The notes: generated by a model not told the origin, from the letters alone. A stretch of 13,911 bases of DNA from Candidatus Intestinimonas stercorigallinarum (GCA_019115345.1 DXDV01000281.1:1-13911); one strand, 5' to 3'; positions 7,681-13,724 are shown, counted from the stretch's first letter. Translations and numbers: made by a program.

Positions 7681-7813
7681 CCTATCAGCCGTCCTTTCCA
7701 TCGCGCAAGGCGGGTAAGTGTCAACGGCTTTTATTCTACCGGCGGGTCCTCAACAATGAGCCGAAAAAATCGAAACATTTTCTAAACAGAATCAAAACGA
7801 TCCCCAACAAGGG

Positions 7814-7860
7814 CCTCTGCCTTGTCTCATACGCCCGCGTCCTATGTGAGCAGGCAGAGG
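7814..7860 (-). repeat. Inverted repeat at the end of spoVAC
   Basis: CCTCTGCC (7814-7821) and GGCAGAGG (7853-7860) form an 8-bp stem across the spoVAC stop codon, with partial inner pairing between CTCA and TGAG. No T-run follows on the minus strand (CCCTTGTTGGGG), so this is not a convincing intrinsic terminator. It could stabilise the mRNA 3' end. Some read-through towards the adaptor gene at 7680 is therefore possible. Confidence 0.35.
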
Positions 7861-8279
7861 ATGAGGCCGTAGACCACGCTGGCCGAGATGCCGTAGGCCA
7901 GCACCGGCCCGGCCACGGTGAAGAGCCGGGCGCCGGTGCCGGTGACCAGCCCCTCGCTCCTGAATTCCAGGGCGGGGGAGACCATGGCGTTGGCAAAGCC
8001 GGTGATGGGCACCAGGGTGCCCGCCCCCGCCCGCTTGGCCAGGTCGTCGAAGCGGCCCAGGCCGGTGAGGAGGGCGGAGGCCAGGATGAGGGTCATGGAG
8101 ACGGCGGTTCCGGCGGCCTCCCGATCCAGCCCCGCCCTCTGGTAGAAGCCCAGCAGCCACTGTCCCGCCGTGCAGATGAGCCCCCCGGTGAAAAAGGCCC
8201 AGGCCAGGTCCTTGGCCATAGGGGAGGGCTTGGATATGCGCCCCACGTAGGCGCAGTATTCCTGATTGGTCATATCCAC
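7842..8279 (-). CDS. spoVAC: Stage V sporulation protein AC (SpoVAC), about 145 aa
   Basis: This is an inner spore-membrane protein. In Bacillus, SpoVA proteins carry dipicolinic acid into the forming spore and out at germination, and SpoVAC acts as a mechanosensitive channel. Family signatures are clear: the N-terminal NQEYCAYV, a first membrane segment with GGLICTAGQ, ASALLTGLGRFDDLAKRAGAG, then VPITGFANAMVSPALEFRSEG and TVAGPVLAYGISASVVYGLI. The length matches the usual 150 or so residues. The start is either GTG at 8279 (AAAGGAG 10 bases upstream, my choice) or ATG at 8273. The usual partners spoVAD and spoVAE are not next to it; the following genes encode an ABC exporter. Expression in the forespore by sigma-G would be expected, but I could not find a convincing sigma-G promoter in 8280-8345. 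Confidence 0.92.
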   Translation of the reverse strand: MDMTNQEYCAYVGRISKPSPMAKDLAWAFFTGGLICTAGQWLLGFYQRAGLDREAAGTAVSMTLILASALLTGLGRFDDLAKRAGAGTLVPITGFANAMVSPALEFRSEGLVTGTGARLFTVAGPVLAYGISASVVYGLILCLLT

Positions 8280-8316
8280 GGTGCTTCCGCTCCTTTCATC
8301 AGATTCAGTGTTCCCC

Positions 8317-8345
8317 TTGACAGGGGAAAGCATACATGCTATGAT
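8317..8345 (+). promoter_or_regulatory. Near-consensus sigma-A promoter of the DUF6530/GIY-YIG unit
   Basis: TTGACA (8317-8322) and TATGAT (8340-8345) are separated by exactly 17 bases. Transcription should begin near 8352. The -35 hexamer sits exactly between the arms of an inverted repeat, TTCCCC (8311-8316) and GGGGAA (8323-8328), so a dimeric regulator could cover it. The promoter lies upstream of and divergent from spoVAC. Confidence 0.8.
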
Positions 8346-8349
8346 TCCG

Positions 8350-8384
8350 ATTACTAAATAAGTAATTTAGTAAATCAGTAAATG
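8350..8384 (+). promoter_or_regulatory. Putative operator at the transcription start: palindromes plus 8-bp tandem repeats
   Basis: Two nested palindromes share this AT-rich block. ATTACT (8350-8355) and AGTAAT (8361-8366) are spaced by 5 bases; TTACTAAAT (8351-8359) and ATTTAGTAA (8365-8373) are also spaced by 5. The right half is also a direct repeat with an 8-base period: AGTAATTT (8361), AGTAAATC (8369), AGTAAATG (8377). It begins at about +1 of the promoter above, an ideal place for a repressor. The half-site TTACT/AGTAA resembles operators of MarR/DUF24-type winged-helix repressors, but this is only a resemblance. Confidence 0.6.
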
Positions 8385-8399
8385 CCCGGCGCGCCGGGC
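8384..8399 (+). repeat. 16-bp perfect GC palindrome in the 5' leader
   Basis: GCCCGGCGCGCCGGGC is fully self-complementary and lies 6 bases before the ribosome site AGGAGG (8406-8411) of the DUF6530-like gene. In RNA it could form a short hairpin, or allow two transcripts to pair. It follows immediately after the AT-rich operator block. Confidence 0.6.
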
Positions 8400-8416
8400 G
8401 GAGACAGGAGGACGAC

Positions 8417-8899
8417 ATGGAAATTCCGACCAACCTCAAGCACAAGCCGGTGATCGTGGCGGAGGACTACGCCCGCATCGACGGCCGCGCCGCCTATGAA
8501 AGCGACGCCCAGGGCCTCTCGCTGGGGCTGGCCCAGTGGAACGACCGGGGCAAGGTGGACATTTCGGCCAAGGTGTGGCGGCACACCGGGGAGAAGTGGT
8601 CCCGGCAGTCGGAGGAGCTGCCCCTCCACCGGGTGCTGGACCTGGCCATCCTCACCTGTCGGGCCGCCCTCTACTTCCGGGAGGAGGCCTACCGCTGCCC
8701 CGGCGGATACGACAAGGAGCATCCGGTCATCGACCGGGTGGGGCTCCAGGGGGATGCCATGACGGTGGCGGTGTGCACCGGCAACGACCACATCGACGGA
8801 GACATCGCCCTCTTCCAGGAGGCCCTGGCCCGGGACGGGGAGCTGTTGGGGGAGCGGATGCGGGTGCTCAGCCGGCTGCTGAAGGAACTGGGGGCGTGA
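8417..8899 (+). CDS. DUF6530-like protein, 160 aa, function unknown
   Basis: I recognise the overall pattern as the uncharacterised family I know as DUF6530; the number is from memory. ATG 8417 has AGGAGG 5 bases upstream. The most distinctive segments are LKHKPVIVAEDY (7-18), the GLSLGLAQWNDRG stretch (about 33-45), SAKVWRHTGEKWSRQSEELP (about 50-69), HRVLDLAILTCRAALYFREE (about 71-90), and HPVIDRVGLQGDAMTVAVCTGN (about 102-123), with a helical C-terminus. There is no signal peptide or membrane helix, so it is probably cytoplasmic. Conserved-looking Trp, Arg, His and Asp residues would suit a ligand site, but no known catalytic motif is seen. It is followed after 2 bases by the GIY-YIG-like gene, so the two probably share one mRNA. 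Confidence 0.85.
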   Translation: MEIPTNLKHKPVIVAEDYARIDGRAAYESDAQGLSLGLAQWNDRGKVDISAKVWRHTGEKWSRQSEELPLHRVLDLAILTCRAALYFREEAYRCPGGYDKEHPVIDRVGLQGDAMTVAVCTGNDHIDGDIALFQEALARDGELLGERMRVLSRLLKELGA

Positions 8900-8901
8900 C
8901 C

Positions 8902-9255
8902 ATGGCCAGAACAGAACGGGAGCGGGCCCTGCTGGCGGCCTACAAGACCCGGAAGGTGGTGGGGGGCGTGTGCGCCATCCGCAGCACCCAGACCGGCCGC
9001 ACCCTGGTCTACGCCGCCCCCAACCCGGAGGGACAGCGCAATCGGTTCCGGTTCTCCGTCTCCACCAACACCTGCGTCCAGGCGGTGCTGGCCGCCGACT
9101 GGCGGCGCTATGGGCCGGAGAGCTTCACCTTCCAGGTGCTGGAGGAGCTGGAGCGGGAGCCGGAGCAGACCGAGGCGGCCTTCCGGGCGGACCTGGAGGC
9201 CCTTGCGGAGATCTGGCGGGAGAAGCTGGCGGAGACCGGCACGCCCCTCTATTGA
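8902..9255 (+). CDS. GIY-YIG-like nuclease-family protein with degenerate motifs, 117 aa
   Basis: This is a small basic protein resembling the short GIY-YIG family members found singly in Clostridia. The expected layout is present: KVVGGVCAIRSTQTGRTLVY (18-37), a loop with NRFRFSVSTNTCVQAVLAADW (47-67, split by my count at the Arg-rich start), and ESFTFQVLEELE (73-84). The first triad reads G-V-C rather than G-I-Y and the second V-Y-A rather than Y-I-G. Nuclease activity is therefore doubtful and the fold may serve another role. ATG 8902 is my start; an in-frame GTG at 8896 overlaps the upstream stop (GTGA) and has better spacing from AAGGA (8882-8886), so two more residues are possible. It is probably co-expressed with the DUF6530-like gene. 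Confidence 0.8.
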   Translation: MARTERERALLAAYKTRKVVGGVCAIRSTQTGRTLVYAAPNPEGQRNRFRFSVSTNTCVQAVLAADWRRYGPESFTFQVLEELEREPEQTEAAFRADLEALAEIWREKLAETGTPLY

Positions 9256-9260
9256 ATACA

Positions 9261-9309
9261 TTAAAAAATGCAAAAGTACGCCCCCGCCGCGGAAGCGGCG
9301 GGGGCGTAC
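9261..9309 (-). terminator. Intrinsic terminator of murC
   Basis: A perfect 15-bp stem has arms 9276-9290 and 9295-9309 and a 4-base loop. On the minus strand it is followed by TTTTGCATTTTTTAA, so it terminates murC, which stops at 9326. On the plus strand only CTGCGTTTGG follows; it may still slow the convergent DUF6530/GIY-YIG transcript. Confidence 0.9.
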
Positions 9310-9325
9310 CTGCGTTTGGAGAGGG

Positions 9326-10699
9326 TTACCGGTCCTTCACCAGAGCCTCTCCGGCGGTGTAGATGTCGCCGGCGCCCACGGTGAGGATGAGGTCGCCGGG
9401 CCGGGCCAGCTCCCGGAGGGCGGCGGTGACCTGGGGCAGGGTGGCGCAGTACCGCGCGCCGGGGATCTTTTCCGCCAGGTCCCGGGAGGAGATGCCGATG
9501 TCGTTGGTCTCCCGGGCGGCGAAGATCTCGGCCAGGAGGGTGACGTCCGGCTTTTGGAGCACCTCCACGAAGTCGTCGAAGAGGGCGGCGGTGCGGGTAT
9601 AGGTGTGGGGCTGGAAGGCGCAGATCACCCGCTCATAGCCCAGGGTGCGGGCGGTGTCCAGCAGCGCCTTGAGCTCGCCGGGGTGGTGGGCGTAGTCGTC
9701 GTAGACCTGGGCGCCGTTATAGGTGCCCTTGTGCTCGAACCGGCGCCCGGCCCCCCGGAACTGGGCCAGGCCCTTCGACACCGCCTCCCCCGGCACCCCC
9801 AGGGCGATGGCGGAGGCCGCCGCCGCCAGGGCGTTTTTCACGTTGTGGAGGCCGGGTACCGACAGGGACACGTGGGCGTAGACCTCTCCGCGGTAGATGA
9901 CGTCGAAGGCGGGCAGGCCCTTCTCCCAGGTGAGGCCGGCGGCGTGGACGTCCCCCTCGGCAAGGCCGAAGGTGGTGACGGGCCGCTCCTCCCCCGCCAG
10001 GGTGCGCATGGTGTTCTCGTCGTCCCGGTTGGCGATGATCCGCCCCCCCTCGGGCACCAGGTCGGCAAAGCGGCGGAAGGACCGCTCCACATCGTCCAGG
10101 TCCTTGAAGAAGTCCAGGTGGTCGGCCTCGATGTTGAGGATGACGGCCACGGTGGGGAAGAAGGAGAGGAAGGAGTTGCAGTACTCGCAGCTCTCCAGGA
10201 TGATGGTGTCCCCCTTGCCCACCCGGTGGCCCGCCCCCAGCAGGGGGAGGGTGCCGCCGATCATCACCGTGGGGTCCAGCCCGGCGGCCATGATGATGTG
10301 GGTACACATGGAGGTGGTGGTGGTCTTGCCGTGGGTGCCGGAGATGCACAGGGCGTGCTTGTAGCCCCGCATGATGGCCCCCCAGGCCTGGGCCCGCTCA
10401 AAGACGGGGACGCCCGCGGCGTGGGCGGCGGCCACCTCGGGATTGTCGTCGTGGGCGGCGGCGGTGCGGATCACCAGCTCGGCCCCACCCAGGTTCTCCG
10501 CCCGGTGGCCGATGTGGATGGGGATGCCCAGGCTCCGCAGGTGCTCCACGGCGGGGCTCTCCCGCATGTCGGAGCCGGTGATGGCCATGCCGGCGCCGTG
10601 GAGGACCTCGGCCAGGGGGGCCATGGAGACTCCGCCGATGCCGATGAGGTGGGCCCGGCGTCCGGGGGCGATATAGGGACGGATATCCAGATCAGTCAT
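9326..10699 (-). CDS. murC: UDP-N-acetylmuramate--L-alanine ligase (MurC), 457 aa
   Basis: This cytoplasmic enzyme adds L-alanine to UDP-MurNAc using ATP, the first amino-acid step of peptidoglycan precursor synthesis. The N-terminal Rossmann domain shows HLIGIGGVSMAPLAEVL (17-33) and TGSDMRESPAVEHL. The ATP site is SGTHGKTTTTSM (120-131). The centre has ESCEYCNSFL (169-178) and LNIEADHLDFF (188-198). The C-terminal domain has YDDYAHHP (333-340) and FQPHTYTRT (362-370). Length and motif order fit MurC rather than Mpl or MurD. The start ATG at 10699 follows AAAGGGTG; an open frame extends 16 codons further but would begin upstream of the likely transcription start. The gene is monocistronic here. 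The ESCEYC segment replaces the EADESD-like motif of proteobacterial MurC, which I believe is usual in Clostridia. Confidence 0.96.
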   Translation of the reverse strand: MTDLDIRPYIAPGRRAHLIGIGGVSMAPLAEVLHGAGMAITGSDMRESPAVEHLRSLGIPIHIGHRAENLGGAELVIRTAAAHDDNPEVAAAHAAGVPVFERAQAWGAIMRGYKHALCISGTHGKTTTTSMCTHIIMAAGLDPTVMIGGTLPLLGAGHRVGKGDTIILESCEYCNSFLSFFPTVAVILNIEADHLDFFKDLDDVERSFRRFADLVPEGGRIIANRDDENTMRTLAGEERPVTTFGLAEGDVHAAGLTWEKGLPAFDVIYRGEVYAHVSLSVPGLHNVKNALAAAASAIALGVPGEAVSKGLAQFRGAGRRFEHKGTYNGAQVYDDYAHHPGELKALLDTARTLGYERVICAFQPHTYTRTAALFDDFVEVLQKPDVTLLAEIFAARETNDIGISSRDLAEKIPGARYCATLPQVTAALRELARPGDLILTVGAGDIYTAGEALVKDR

Positions 10700-10723
10700 G
10701 GGTTTACACACCCTTTTTCGTAG

Positions 10724-10729
10724 ATTATA
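10724..10729 (-). promoter_or_regulatory. -10 element of the murC promoter
   Basis: On the minus strand TATAAT (10729-10724) stands 24 bases before the murC ATG, in the context GCATTATTATAATC. No good -35 is found 16-18 bases upstream. The predicted leader is under 20 bases. The -10 lies just outside the left edge of the hairpin cluster at 10757-10933. Confidence 0.55.
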
Positions 10730-10756
10730 ATAATGCGTACGGAACAACGCCGAACG

Positions 10757-10933
10757 CCTTGAAAGCCAGGGCTTTCAAGGCCAAATGGCTTTGTTCAGGC
10801 GCAAGGGTTTTGGATCATTTCGCCCAAAACCCTCGCGCCTTCCACTGGCGCGTTTGAACGCGCCGGTGGAAATACGCGCTGCAACAATGGCTGAATTCCA
10901 TAAAAGCGGCTCCTTTGAGCCGGTTTTGTGGAA
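10757..10933. repeat. Cluster of four consecutive hairpins between murC and cca
   Basis: This fills most of the 329-bp gap between murC and cca. Hairpin 1: arms 10757-10767 and 10770-10780, 11 bp perfect, 2-base loop. Hairpin 2: 10798-10813 and 10824-10839, 16 bp with one A/C mismatch. Hairpin 3: 10841-10854 and 10857-10870, 14 bp with one G-T pair, 2-base loop. Hairpin 4: 10896-10912 and 10917-10933, 17 bp with one G-T and one G/G mismatch, 4-base loop. None has a T-run, so they are not ordinary terminators. The cluster is flanked by an inverted pair, TATAATAA (10726-10733) and TTATTATA (10972-10979), which look like outward-facing -10 regions. Short open frames on both strands cross it, but are a by-product of its symmetry. 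It may be a mobile-repeat (MITE or REP-like) element or a regulatory RNA. Confidence 0.75.
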
Positions 10934-11028
10934 GTGCGCAGCTGCCGCCGGAAAAGCTGTTCCTGAATTTATTATTATACAGCCATTATAGACCTGAGGC
11001 AAGAAAAAGATACCGGGGAGGGGAGAAA

Positions 11029-12018
11029 ATGGAGTGGAGGGAGGTGCCGGAGCCGGTACGGGCCTGCTGCGCCGCCCTGTGGGCGGCGGGGGAGACAGCC
11101 TGCCCCGTGGGGGGCTGCGTCCGGGACAGCCTGCTGGGCCGGAGGCCGGAGGACTGGGACGTGGCCACCTCCGCCCGGCCGGAGACAGTCCGGGCCCTCT
11201 TTCCCCGCACCGTCCCCACCGGCCTGCGCCACGGCACCGTGACGGTGCTGCTGGACGGCATGTCCCTGGAGGTCACCGCCTTCCGACGGGAGGAGGGCTA
11301 CTCCGACGGCCGGCGGCCCGACAGGGTGGTCTTTGGGGTGGGGCTCACCGAGGACCTGGCCCGGCGGGACTTTACCATCAACGCCATGGCCCTCCTGCCC
11401 GACGGGCGCGTCGCCGACCCCTTCGGCGGGCAGGCCGACCTGCGGGCCGGGCTGGTCCGCTGCGTGGGGGACCCGGCCGCCCGGTTCCGGGAGGACGCCC
11501 TGCGAATGCTCCGGGCGGTGCGCTTTGCCGCCCAGCTGGGCTTTGCCGTCGAGGAGGGGACCGCCGCCGCCCTGGAGCGGGAGGCGGCGGGGCTGGACCG
11601 GGTGTCGGCGGAGCGGGTCCGGGTGGAGCTGGAAAAGATCCTCCTCTCTCCCCGGCCGGCGCTCGCCGCCCTGCCGGCGGCGCTGGGGATGCTCTCCCGG
11701 TTCGGCGTCCCCGCCCGGCCGGTGGACCTGACCGCCCTGACCGCGCTGCCCCCCACGCCGGAGGAGCGGTGGCGGGGCTTCTGCCGGCTGACCGGCCTGG
11801 ACATCACTTCCCTGCCGGTGGAGCGGCGGCTCCGCCGGGCGGTGCTGGCGGACCCGGCTCCGGTCCCCGCCCTCACCGGCGGGGCGCTCTACCGCATGGG
11901 GCTCCGGGGCGCCGCCATCGGCGCGGCGCTGGACGTCCTCCGGACCCACATTTCTGAACACCCGGAGGATAATACAGAGGAAAGATTACTTTTCATTTTA
12001 AAAAAACGAGGTCTCTGA
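11029..12018 (+). CDS. cca: CCA tRNA nucleotidyltransferase, 329 aa
   Basis: This enzyme adds or repairs the 3' CCA end of tRNAs using CTP and ATP, in the cytoplasm. The class II head is intact: VGGCVRDSLLG (27-37), the metal-binding pair in EDWDVAT (Asp42 and Asp44), TGLRHGTVTV (64-73), FRREEGYSDGRRP (85-97) and the nucleotide-selecting stretch LARRDFTINAMAL (110-122). The neck has FREDALRMLRAVRFAAQLGF (153-172). The protein is shorter than B. subtilis Cca (about 397 residues), so the C-terminal body/tail is reduced. ATG 11029 follows GGGGAGGGGAG (11015-11025); an upstream open frame to 10915 would run into the hairpin cluster and was rejected. TTTATTATTATAC (10968-10980) is a possible -10 area. 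The stop codon lies inside the terminator stem. Confidence 0.93.
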   Translation: MEWREVPEPVRACCAALWAAGETACPVGGCVRDSLLGRRPEDWDVATSARPETVRALFPRTVPTGLRHGTVTVLLDGMSLEVTAFRREEGYSDGRRPDRVVFGVGLTEDLARRDFTINAMALLPDGRVADPFGGQADLRAGLVRCVGDPAARFREDALRMLRAVRFAAQLGFAVEEGTAAALEREAAGLDRVSAERVRVELEKILLSPRPALAALPAALGMLSRFGVPARPVDLTALTALPPTPEERWRGFCRLTGLDITSLPVERRLRRAVLADPAPVPALTGGALYRMGLRGAAIGAALDVLRTHISEHPEDNTEERLLFILKKRGL

Positions 12019-12040
12019 CAGCGTCAGAGGCCTCGTTTGG
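11999..12040. terminator. Bidirectional terminator shared by cca and the TetR gene
   Basis: A 16-bp stem with one G-T pair has arms 12004-12019 and 12023-12038 and a 3-base loop. On the minus strand it is followed by a strong T-run (TTTTTTTAAAA), ending the TetR gene that stops at 12047. On the plus strand TTTGGCTTCTC follows, weaker but usable for cca, whose TGA stop (12016-12018) sits inside the left arm. Confidence 0.88.
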
Positions 12041-12046
12041 CTTCTC

Positions 12047-12634
12047 TCAGATGTGGAACAATGGGACGAAGAGGCGGAAGTCCTCCTCCATTTTGGGCAG
12101 GAGGGGGTAGGCGTAGCCGTGGAGGACCCAGTCCACCACCACGCCCCGGAAGTGGCGGAAGCAGAAGTCGGCCACCCACTCGGGGGAGTGGCCGGGGGCC
12201 AGGATGCCCTCCGCCTCCGCCTGCCGGAAGCAGTCCACCATGGCCCGGAGGGTATAGCGGCTCGAGTCCATGCTCTTGCTGTCGGGGTGGGCGATGCGCT
12301 GCTGGTAGTAGCGGCCGATGAGCTCCCCGCTGCCCTCCATGAACCGGCCGTAGGCGGAGAGCAGCCGCCACAGCCGCTGGTCGGGACGTTCCGCCTCCCG
12401 GCCCTCCAGCTCGCTGCGCATGTAGTCGTCCAGGGGGGCGAAGCCGTATTCCAGCAGGGCCTCCTTGGAGGGGTAGTGGTGGTAAAATGCGCCGGTGGTG
12501 ATGCCGGCGGCCTTGCAGATGTCCCGGACGGAGACCTCGTCGAAGCTCCGCTCCCGCATGAGCGCCAGGGCGGTGTGGAGGATCTTCCGCTCGGTCTCCT
12601 GGCTTTGAAGCCGCCTGCGCTGGGCGTAATCCAT
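12047..12634 (-). CDS. TetR/AcrR-family transcriptional regulator, 195 aa
   Basis: This is a probable one-component repressor. The N-terminal DNA-binding domain (about residues 12-60) shows ERKILHTALALMRERSFDEV, then the HTH VRDICKAAGITTGAFYHHYPSK (36-57, taken as two parts: VRDICKAAGITTG and AFYHHYPSK), the classic TetR pattern. The rest (about 61-195) is an all-helical ligand/dimer domain with LIGRYYQQ and FRHFRGVVVDWVLHGY. The chosen start, ATG at 12634, has GGGGGAAAGAGG just upstream; an ATG at 12664 would start inside the -35 region of the divergent gene. It faces away from the DegV gene across a 143-bp gap holding a strong promoter and a small palindrome, so it likely controls that gene and itself. 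In Firmicutes, TetR proteins beside lipid genes often sense acyl compounds; here that is inference. Confidence 0.93.
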   Translation of the reverse strand: MDYAQRRRLQSQETERKILHTALALMRERSFDEVSVRDICKAAGITTGAFYHHYPSKEALLEYGFAPLDDYMRSELEGREAERPDQRLWRLLSAYGRFMEGSGELIGRYYQQRIAHPDSKSMDSSRYTLRAMVDCFRQAEAEGILAPGHSPEWVADFCFRHFRGVVVDWVLHGYAYPLLPKMEEDFRLFVPLFHI

Positions 12635-12657
12635 AGCCTCTTTCCCCCTTCTGGCCG

Positions 12658-12686
12658 TTGACAAGACAGGCAGGATAGCCTATAAT
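12658..12686 (+). promoter_or_regulatory. Perfect-consensus sigma-A promoter of the degV-like gene
   Basis: TTGACA (12658-12663), a 17-base spacer and TATAAT (12681-12686) match the sigma-A consensus at all positions. Transcription should begin near 12693, giving a leader of about 85 bases before ATG 12778. On the other strand the same AT-rich block offers TATTAT (12687-12682) as a -10 for the TetR gene, with no clear -35, so the two promoters probably overlap back to back. Confidence 0.87.
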
Positions 12687-12693
12687 ACAAATA

Positions 12694-12710
12694 GCGTAAC
12701 GTTGTTATGT
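12694..12710. promoter_or_regulatory. Candidate TetR operator
   Basis: TAAC (12697-12700) and GTTA (12704-12707) form a palindrome around GTT, with one more matching pair (C12695/G12709) beyond a mismatch. It covers the expected start site of the degV-like transcript and lies between the two divergent genes. The arms are short, so this is a positional argument more than a sequence match. Confidence 0.45.
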
Positions 12711-12777
12711 GACCCTTTTGCACAACTGATTATATCCCGGGGCGACCGCCCTGTCAACAGATGGAGATGATGGCTCA

Positions 12778-13641
12778 ATGGCCCCACGGAAAATCGCCCT
12801 GCTCACCGACTCCTGCGCCGACCTCTCCCCCCGGATCGCGGAGGAAAACCGGATCCATGTGGTCCCGCTGCGCATCCGCTGCAATGACGGGGAGTACCGG
12901 GACGGGGTGGACATCCGCTCCGCCGATATCTACGCCCGGCTGAAGCGGGGGGAGCTGCCCAAGACCTCCCTGCCCACGGGGGAGGACATCGCCGCCGCCT
13001 TCGACCGCATCGCCGGGCTGGGCTACGACGGGGTCATCGCCGTGATGCTCTCCAGCGGGCTCTCGGGCACCTACAACCTGGTGCGGCTCATGGCGGAGGA
13101 GCGGAAGGACCTGGAGATCAAGGTCTACGACTCGGTGAGCGGCTCCCTGGGGATGGGGGTGACCATGCTGCAGCTGGCGGAGGACCTGCGGGGGGGCGCC
13201 ACCTGGAAGGAGCTCACCCGGAAGCGGGTGCCCCAGCTCATCAAGAATACCTTCCCCTTCTTCTCGGTGGACACCCTGGAATACCTCCAGAAGGGGGGGC
13301 GCATCGGCAAGGTGACGGCCATGGCTGGGACCATGCTCCAGATCAAGCCCGTCATCACCTTCGCATCCGACGGGCAGCTCCAGTCCATCGCCAAGGTCCG
13401 GGGCCGGAAGCAGGTCATGGACAGGCTGGTGGACGTGGCGGTGAAGGCCTGCGGCAGCCACAAGAAGTACAACCTGGCGGTGGCCAACGGCGGCGCCCCA
13501 GAAGAGATGGAGGAGCTGCGGGAAAAGCTCAAGGCCGCCCTGCCCAACTACGACCACATCTGGGACGGCGAGATCGACAGCACCCTGAGCGTCTATATCG
13601 GAGACGGTATCCTGGGCACCTGCGTCCAGGTGCTGGATTGA
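12778..13641 (+). CDS. DegV-family fatty-acid-binding protein (FakB-like), 287 aa
   Basis: DegV/FakB proteins hold a fatty acid in a deep pocket and present it to the kinase FakA, which makes acyl-phosphate for membrane lipid synthesis. The family marks are present: KIALLTDSCADL (5-16), VVPLRI with GEYRDGVDI (28-45), PKTSLPTGED (61-70), VMLSSGLSGTYN (89-100), VYDSVSGSLGMG (116-127) and a C-terminal GDGILGTCV stretch. The Ser residues in TSLP and SSGLSGT correspond to those that bind the carboxylate in FakB structures. Length matches the family (280-290). ATG 12778 has GGAG 11 bases upstream. It lies alone after a perfect promoter and next to a divergent TetR gene. No fakA is in the window, so its partner must be elsewhere; a non-FakB lipid role is possible. 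Confidence 0.93.
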   Translation: MAPRKIALLTDSCADLSPRIAEENRIHVVPLRIRCNDGEYRDGVDIRSADIYARLKRGELPKTSLPTGEDIAAAFDRIAGLGYDGVIAVMLSSGLSGTYNLVRLMAEERKDLEIKVYDSVSGSLGMGVTMLQLAEDLRGGATWKELTRKRVPQLIKNTFPFFSVDTLEYLQKGGRIGKVTAMAGTMLQIKPVITFASDGQLQSIAKVRGRKQVMDRLVDVAVKACGSHKKYNLAVANGGAPEEMEELREKLKAALPNYDHIWDGEIDSTLSVYIGDGILGTCVQVLD

Positions 13642-13724
13642 GAACCTGTATTCACAGCCGTCAAACGCCGTCTGGGCGGTCTTTTTCCCGCCGTCCCGCA
13701 TCCCCCGCTCGTGATACAGGTTCT
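13641..13724 (+). terminator. Inverted repeat and possible terminator after the degV-like gene
   Basis: An 11-bp perfect inverted repeat, AGAACCTGTAT (13641-13651) and ATACAGGTTCT (13714-13724), begins on the last base of the degV-like stop codon. Between the arms, GCCGTC (13657-13662) can pair with GGGCGGT (13674-13680), directly followed by CTTTTTCCC, a modest intrinsic terminator. The outer repeat has no role I can name; it could be an antiterminator-type alternative fold or a repeat-element end. Confidence 0.4.

Noticed and set aside
5890..7785. A 1.9-kb open plus-strand frame opposite the adaptor gene
   Set aside because: Same reason; the translation is a Gly/Val/His/Asp mosaic without domains, while the minus strand has clear adaptor features.
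8317..8345. Sigma-G promoter for spoVAC in the divergent gap
   Set aside because: Minus-strand GCATG and GTATG could be -35 elements, but no -10 close to CATnnTA appears at the right distance.
9110..10723. A 1.6-kb open plus-strand frame opposite murC
   Set aside because: The minus strand carries every MurC motif; the plus frame crosses the murC terminator and starts inside the GIY-YIG-like gene.
10757..10933. CRISPR array or ordinary terminator
   Set aside because: There is no repeat-spacer periodicity, the four hairpins differ in sequence, and none is followed by a T-run.
10775..11002. Small open frames on both strands (68 and 75 codons) in the murC-cca gap
   Set aside because: Both are a consequence of the palindromic hairpin cluster, lack ribosome sites, and have no recognisable product. 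Database entries similar to them would more likely be translated copies of the repeat.
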